7,263 nucleotides of DNA from an uncultured Caulobacterales bacterium. GTDB taxonomy: Bacteria > Pseudomonadota > Alphaproteobacteria > Caulobacterales > Caulobacteraceae. The translations under genes and the position numbers were made by a program. Location of the stretch: assembly GCA_903903715.1 (NCBI GenBank), contig CAIUZX010000111.1, positions 1 to 7,263 of the forward strand, read 5' to 3'. The notes under the pieces were generated by a model. The model saw only the letters and a list, made by a program, of their open reading frames with translations. It made no database searches and was not told the origin of the DNA. Below, piece by piece: positions 6,240 through 7,263 of this stretch; the first letter of the stretch is position 1; each line of letters begins with the position of its first letter.

Positions 6240-6676
6240 ATCATCTGCCCATAGCCTCTCGCCATGGCGGCGGCGAGGATGGGGAGGAGCGCGAACAGGG
6301 CGACTTCCAGCCACAGGAAACGGCGCACGCTGGCGATGGCGGCGTCGGAGGGCGACGCGTCCGGCTTTCTCCAGCGGATATAGGCGATGGTCGGCGGCAC
6401 GGAGAGGAGGCCGATGACCACGAACACGCCGATCTTCGCCCAGAAGACGGCGTTGTGCTGGTAGTAGTCCCAGCCCTTGGCGGCGAACACGGCGCGGGCG
6501 AAGCCGAAGGCGACGATGACCCCCGCGAGGATCCCGTACCAGAGGTCGATGTTCGCGACCCGCTTGATCGCGCCGTCGTCCATGCCCTTGCGCACGAGCA
6601 CAAGTTCAGCGACCAGCACCCCGAACAGGGCGAAGATGGTCAGGTGGTGGCCGACGGCCAGAACCAGATCAAGCAC
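6236..6676 (-). CDS. DUF2214-like four-helix membrane protein
   Basis: Protein of 146 residues starting at GTG 6676. It has four predicted membrane helices at about 4-28, 47-66, 77-100 and 119-139. The N-terminal VGHHLTIFALFGVLVAELVL and NIDLWYGILAGV segments resemble the DUF2214 family of small bacterial inner-membrane proteins, which has no established function. Conserved-looking polar residues inside or beside helices are His10-His11, Glu24, Asp44 and Arg61. The frame stays open upstream to 6766, but that extension is a basic, low-complexity read of the AsmA-like gene's 3' end. The GTG has a good Shine-Dalgarno site and begins exactly where the hydrophobic domain begins. It lies 22 bases after the AsmA-like gene on the same strand, so it is probably co-transcribed. 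It overlaps the SDR gene end by 4 bases. Confidence 0.85.
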   Translation of the reverse strand: MLDLVLAVGHHLTIFALFGVLVAELVLVRKGMDDGAIKRVANIDLWYGILAGVIVAFGFARAVFAAKGWDYYQHNAVFWAKIGVFVVIGLLSVPPTIAYIRWRKPDASPSDAAIASVRRFLWLEVALFALLPILAAAMARGYGQMI

Positions 6677-6683
6677 GTGACAG

Positions 6684-6689
6684 TCTCCC
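6684..6689 (-). promoter_or_regulatory. ribosome binding site of the DUF2214 gene; selects GTG 6676
   Basis: The minus strand reads GGGAGA, 7 bases before the GTG at 6676-6674. This supports the short form over the upstream ATG at 6766, which would place the start inside the preceding gene. Confidence 0.7.
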
Positions 6690-6698
6690 GCGTATGTC

Positions 6699-7263
6699 TC
6701 AGCGCGGCACGAGACCGCCCAGTATGTCCGACAGCTTGTCGGATTTCTTCTTCGGCGTCGACGCATCGCTCGAAGGCGGCGATTTTGACGGCGTTTTCTC
6801 GGTGGACGTATCCCCGGTCAATGCGCCCAGCAGACCGGCGAGCCCCTCGCCCCCCGACCCGCCAGACTTGCCGATCTGGCCGAGCAGCGCCGCTGCGGCC
6901 GCGCCACTCAGGTCGGGCTCATAGCTCAGCTTCGCCCAGGGGCCGTGGATACGGATGGGCACGCCGCCGAGGCTGTAGGCCTTGCCCAGCGCCTTGCCCG
7001 CCGCCTGCGGCTTGATGGCCATGTCGAGAGATTGCTCGCCGATATCGATCGCGCCGACGCCGCCGACGCTGACGCCGGGGCCGGTCAGGGACACGTCCTT
7101 GGTCGAGGCGACGCCGCCCGCGAGGGTGAAGTCCGCCCCCGCCACGCTGAACGGCGTCTACGCGTTCGGGCCGACGGAGCCGCCCGTGATCGCGGTCGCC
7201 GGTCGCTTCGACACGGCGGCGAGATCGACGCCCAGCACGGCGCCGTTGGTCAGGTTCAGTGAC
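6699..7263 (-). pseudogene. AsmA-like protein, C-terminal part, interrupted by an in-frame amber codon
   Basis: From the right edge, the minus strand reads an open frame (7262-7161), including LTNGAVLGVDLAAV. It then meets TAG at 7160-7158 and continues in the same frame, TPFSVAGADFTLAGGVAS, to TGA at 6701-6699. The NGAxxGxDLA segment, TPF, and the later GxGAIDIGEQSLDMAIKP and GVPIRIHGPWAKLSYEPDLS segments fit the C-terminal domain of AsmA-family proteins. Those are inner-membrane-anchored periplasmic beta-groove proteins linked to outer-membrane lipid homeostasis. A Ser/Thr/Lys/Pro-rich linker and a short LSDILGGLVPR tail end the protein. Family-like sequence on both sides of one stop points to a nonsense mutation or a base error. 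The remnant could restart at GTG 7145 (148 codons), but no ribosome site precedes it. The 5' part lies beyond the window. It is probably co-transcribed with the DUF2214 gene. Confidence 0.7.

Noticed and set aside
6677..6766. N-terminal extension of the DUF2214 protein to ATG 6766
   Set aside because: The extension is a basic, low-complexity read of the AsmA-like 3' end in another frame, while GTG 6676 has a good ribosome site at the edge of the hydrophobic domain.
1..7263. Defence island, mobile element or CRISPR-like content
   Set aside because: No transposase, integrase, direct-repeat array, toxin-antitoxin pair or nuclease motif is visible, and base composition is even across all genes except the short AT-rich promoter spacers.

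Overview
The window is GC-rich, gene-dense bacterial DNA with the look of an alphaproteobacterium (Caulobacterales, Sphingomonadales or relatives). This rests on GC-dominated third codon positions, very short intergenic gaps and gene families typical of that group: an exported S9 peptidase, a DUF2214 membrane protein and an AsmA-like protein. The genus cannot be fixed from sequence alone. No mobile element, CRISPR array, tRNA or rRNA is visible, and no gap reaches 300 bases.

Layout from left to right. (1) The last 45 codons of a cytochrome P450 end at 138. (2) A 90-100 base spacer with a dyad element precedes a rightward three-gene run: an exported S9-family serine peptidase (about 235-2367), an NADPH-type aldo/keto reductase (2406-3359) and a true nitrilase (3370-4308). 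The gaps of 38 and 10 bases suggest one operon. (3) A leftward LysR-type regulator (4299-5216) overlaps the nitrilase tail-to-tail by 10 bases. (4) An AT-rich 75-base spacer holds a good leftward promoter for the regulator and a weaker rightward one. It leads to a divergent, atypical SDR 'epimerase' (5292-6239). (5) That gene collides tail-to-tail with a leftward pair, sharing a CTAG: a four-helix DUF2214 membrane protein (6236-6676) and, upstream of it, the 3' part of an AsmA-like gene with an in-frame amber codon (6699-7263).

Working together: the LysR protein most plausibly controls the divergent SDR and its own gene, and perhaps the nitrilase operon across the convergent junction. Nitrilase, aldo/keto reductase, SDR and possibly the P450 would suit catabolism or detoxification of a small organic compound. 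The substrate is not readable from the sequence, and this link is inference. The most notable signals are the interrupted AsmA frame, the regulator promoter that predicts a leaderless mRNA, and the peptidase-reductase-nitrilase gene order. I did not find a defence island or an evidently new molecular system.
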